Assembly (NCBI GenBank): GCA_002696315.1
Contig: NZRR01000010.1
Location: 1 to 53,948, forward strand
Direction of reading: 5' to 3'
Length of the DNA: 53,948 nt
DNA from: Methanobacteriota archaeon
Lineage (GTDB): Archaea > Thermoplasmatota > Poseidoniia > Poseidoniales > Poseidoniaceae
In this document: positions 53,554 through 53,948 of the stretch, piece after piece
Numbering within the stretch: the first letter of the stretch is position 1
Layout: every line of letters begins with the position of its first letter
Notes under the pieces: generated by a model
What the model was told of the DNA's origin: nothing
The model's database searches: none
Seen by the model: only the letters and a program-made list of their open reading frames with translations
Program-made: the position numbers and the translations under genes

Positions 53554-53948
53554 ATGCTCGATCGTGAGAACATGAAAGAAATTTTAGAGGATTACGATCC
53601 ATTAAAATTGCGAATTGGGATGGTTGCAAGTCATTCCGCGCTGGATATTTGTGATGGTGCGATTGAGGAGGGTTTTCCAACTGTAGCATACGCACAAAAA
53701 GGTCGAGAGAAAACATATTCTCAATATTTCAAAACATCTAGAAGTAAATCAGGAAGAGTATCTAGAGGAATGGTTGATAAAACAATAGCATTAGATAAAT
53801 TTAGTGATATTCTTGCCCCTGATTTCCAACAACAAATGAGAGATAGAAATGTTGTATTTATTCCAAATAGATCTTTTACATCTTATTGCAGCATGACTGA
53901 AATTGAGAATGATTTCAAAGTACCATTATTCGGTAGCAGGAATATGCT
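53554..53948 (+). CDS. purP: PurP, FAICAR synthetase (5' part only)
   Basis: Start of the archaeal formate-dependent 5-formaminoimidazole-4-carboxamide ribonucleotide synthetase of purine synthesis. The visible 131 codons begin LKLRIGMVASHSALDICDGA and IEEGFPTVAYAQKGREKTY, the N-terminal signature of PurP (DUF1246-type); the ATP-grasp part lies beyond the window. GGTG sits 7 bases before the ATG. The gene is cut by the right edge, not broken. Confidence 0.85.
   Translation, partial: MLDRENMKEILEDYDPLKLRIGMVASHSALDICDGAIEEGFPTVAYAQKGREKTYSQYFKTSRSKSGRVSRGMVDKTIALDKFSDILAPDFQQQMRDRNVVFIPNRSFTSYCSMTEIENDFKVPLFGSRNM

Noticed and set aside
1-53948. CRISPR arrays, insertion sequences, integrases, attachment sites
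   Set aside because: No short direct repeats with regular spacers, transposase motifs or terminal repeats were seen.

Overview
The window looks like a chromosomal segment of an uncultured planktonic archaeon of the Thermoplasmatota, most likely Marine Group II/III (Poseidoniia). The archaeal evidence is direct: archaeal-type RNase P RNA, aRF1 with NIKS and GGQ motifs, ribosomal protein S3Ae, proteasome beta subunit, the KH/beta-CASP nuclease aCPSF1 (FttA), archaeal UMP kinase, archaeal TrpRS and AsnRS, a COG1325 exosome-associated protein, archaeal NOG1, PurP, and a secreted protein ending in a PGF-CTERM-type sorting signal. The marine lineage is an inference from strong AT bias, very tight gene packing, huge secreted proteins, and bacterial-type genes (PlsC, ThyA, DHFR, 7Fe ferredoxin) among archaeal information genes. 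No insertion sequence, prophage, CRISPR array or rRNA was seen, and no gene-free stretch reaches 300 bases.

Layout. 0-9 kb: an RND exporter, RNase P RNA, a 1706-residue secreted/membrane protein, then rpiA and tRNA-Lys(CTT). 9-16 kb: carbamate kinase, AsnRS, a SerB-like HAD phosphatase, a decayed glycosyltransferase-like membrane protein opposite an intact GT2 enzyme, and an operon of a small beta-rich protein, pterin carbinolamine dehydratase and nitroreductase. 16-25 kb: NOG1 GTPase, two small membrane proteins, UMP kinase, aRF1, ArgRS, a zinc-binding protein, a SAP-domain M28 peptidase and UbiX. 25-31 kb: tRNA-Pro(TGG), a zinc-ribbon protein, a pyruvoyl-arginine-decarboxylase homologue without its self-cleaving serines, aCPSF1, the proteasome beta subunit, a SepF-like protein, ZPR1 and a MazG-like hydrolase. 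31-40 kb: a methyltransferase, a 1366-residue triplicated surface protein, TrpRS, a saccharopine-dehydrogenase-like enzyme and a secreted protein. 40-46 kb: PlsC, ThyA, DHFR, a nucleoside phosphorylase, S3Ae with a SAP tail, a COG1325 protein, ferredoxin and PdxS. 46-54 kb: an unusual group of four coiled-coil proteins, two membrane proteins (one with cytoplasmic zinc ribbons), a Roadblock/LC7 protein and a KaiC-like ATPase, ending in the start of purP.

How the genes fit together. Most are housekeeping genes for translation, RNA processing, proteolysis and nucleotide or cofactor synthesis. The rest describe the cell surface: exporters, giant secreted proteins, a surface peptidase and glycosyltransferases. 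Convergent neighbours overlap or touch at their stop codons in most cases, so transcripts must often end inside the opposing gene. The best candidate for an undescribed system is the 46-53.5 kb coiled-coil/Roadblock/KaiC/membrane-protein group, in which three of the four coiled-coil proteins share a short C-terminal module. Function calls rest on recognising motifs by eye; no database search was run.
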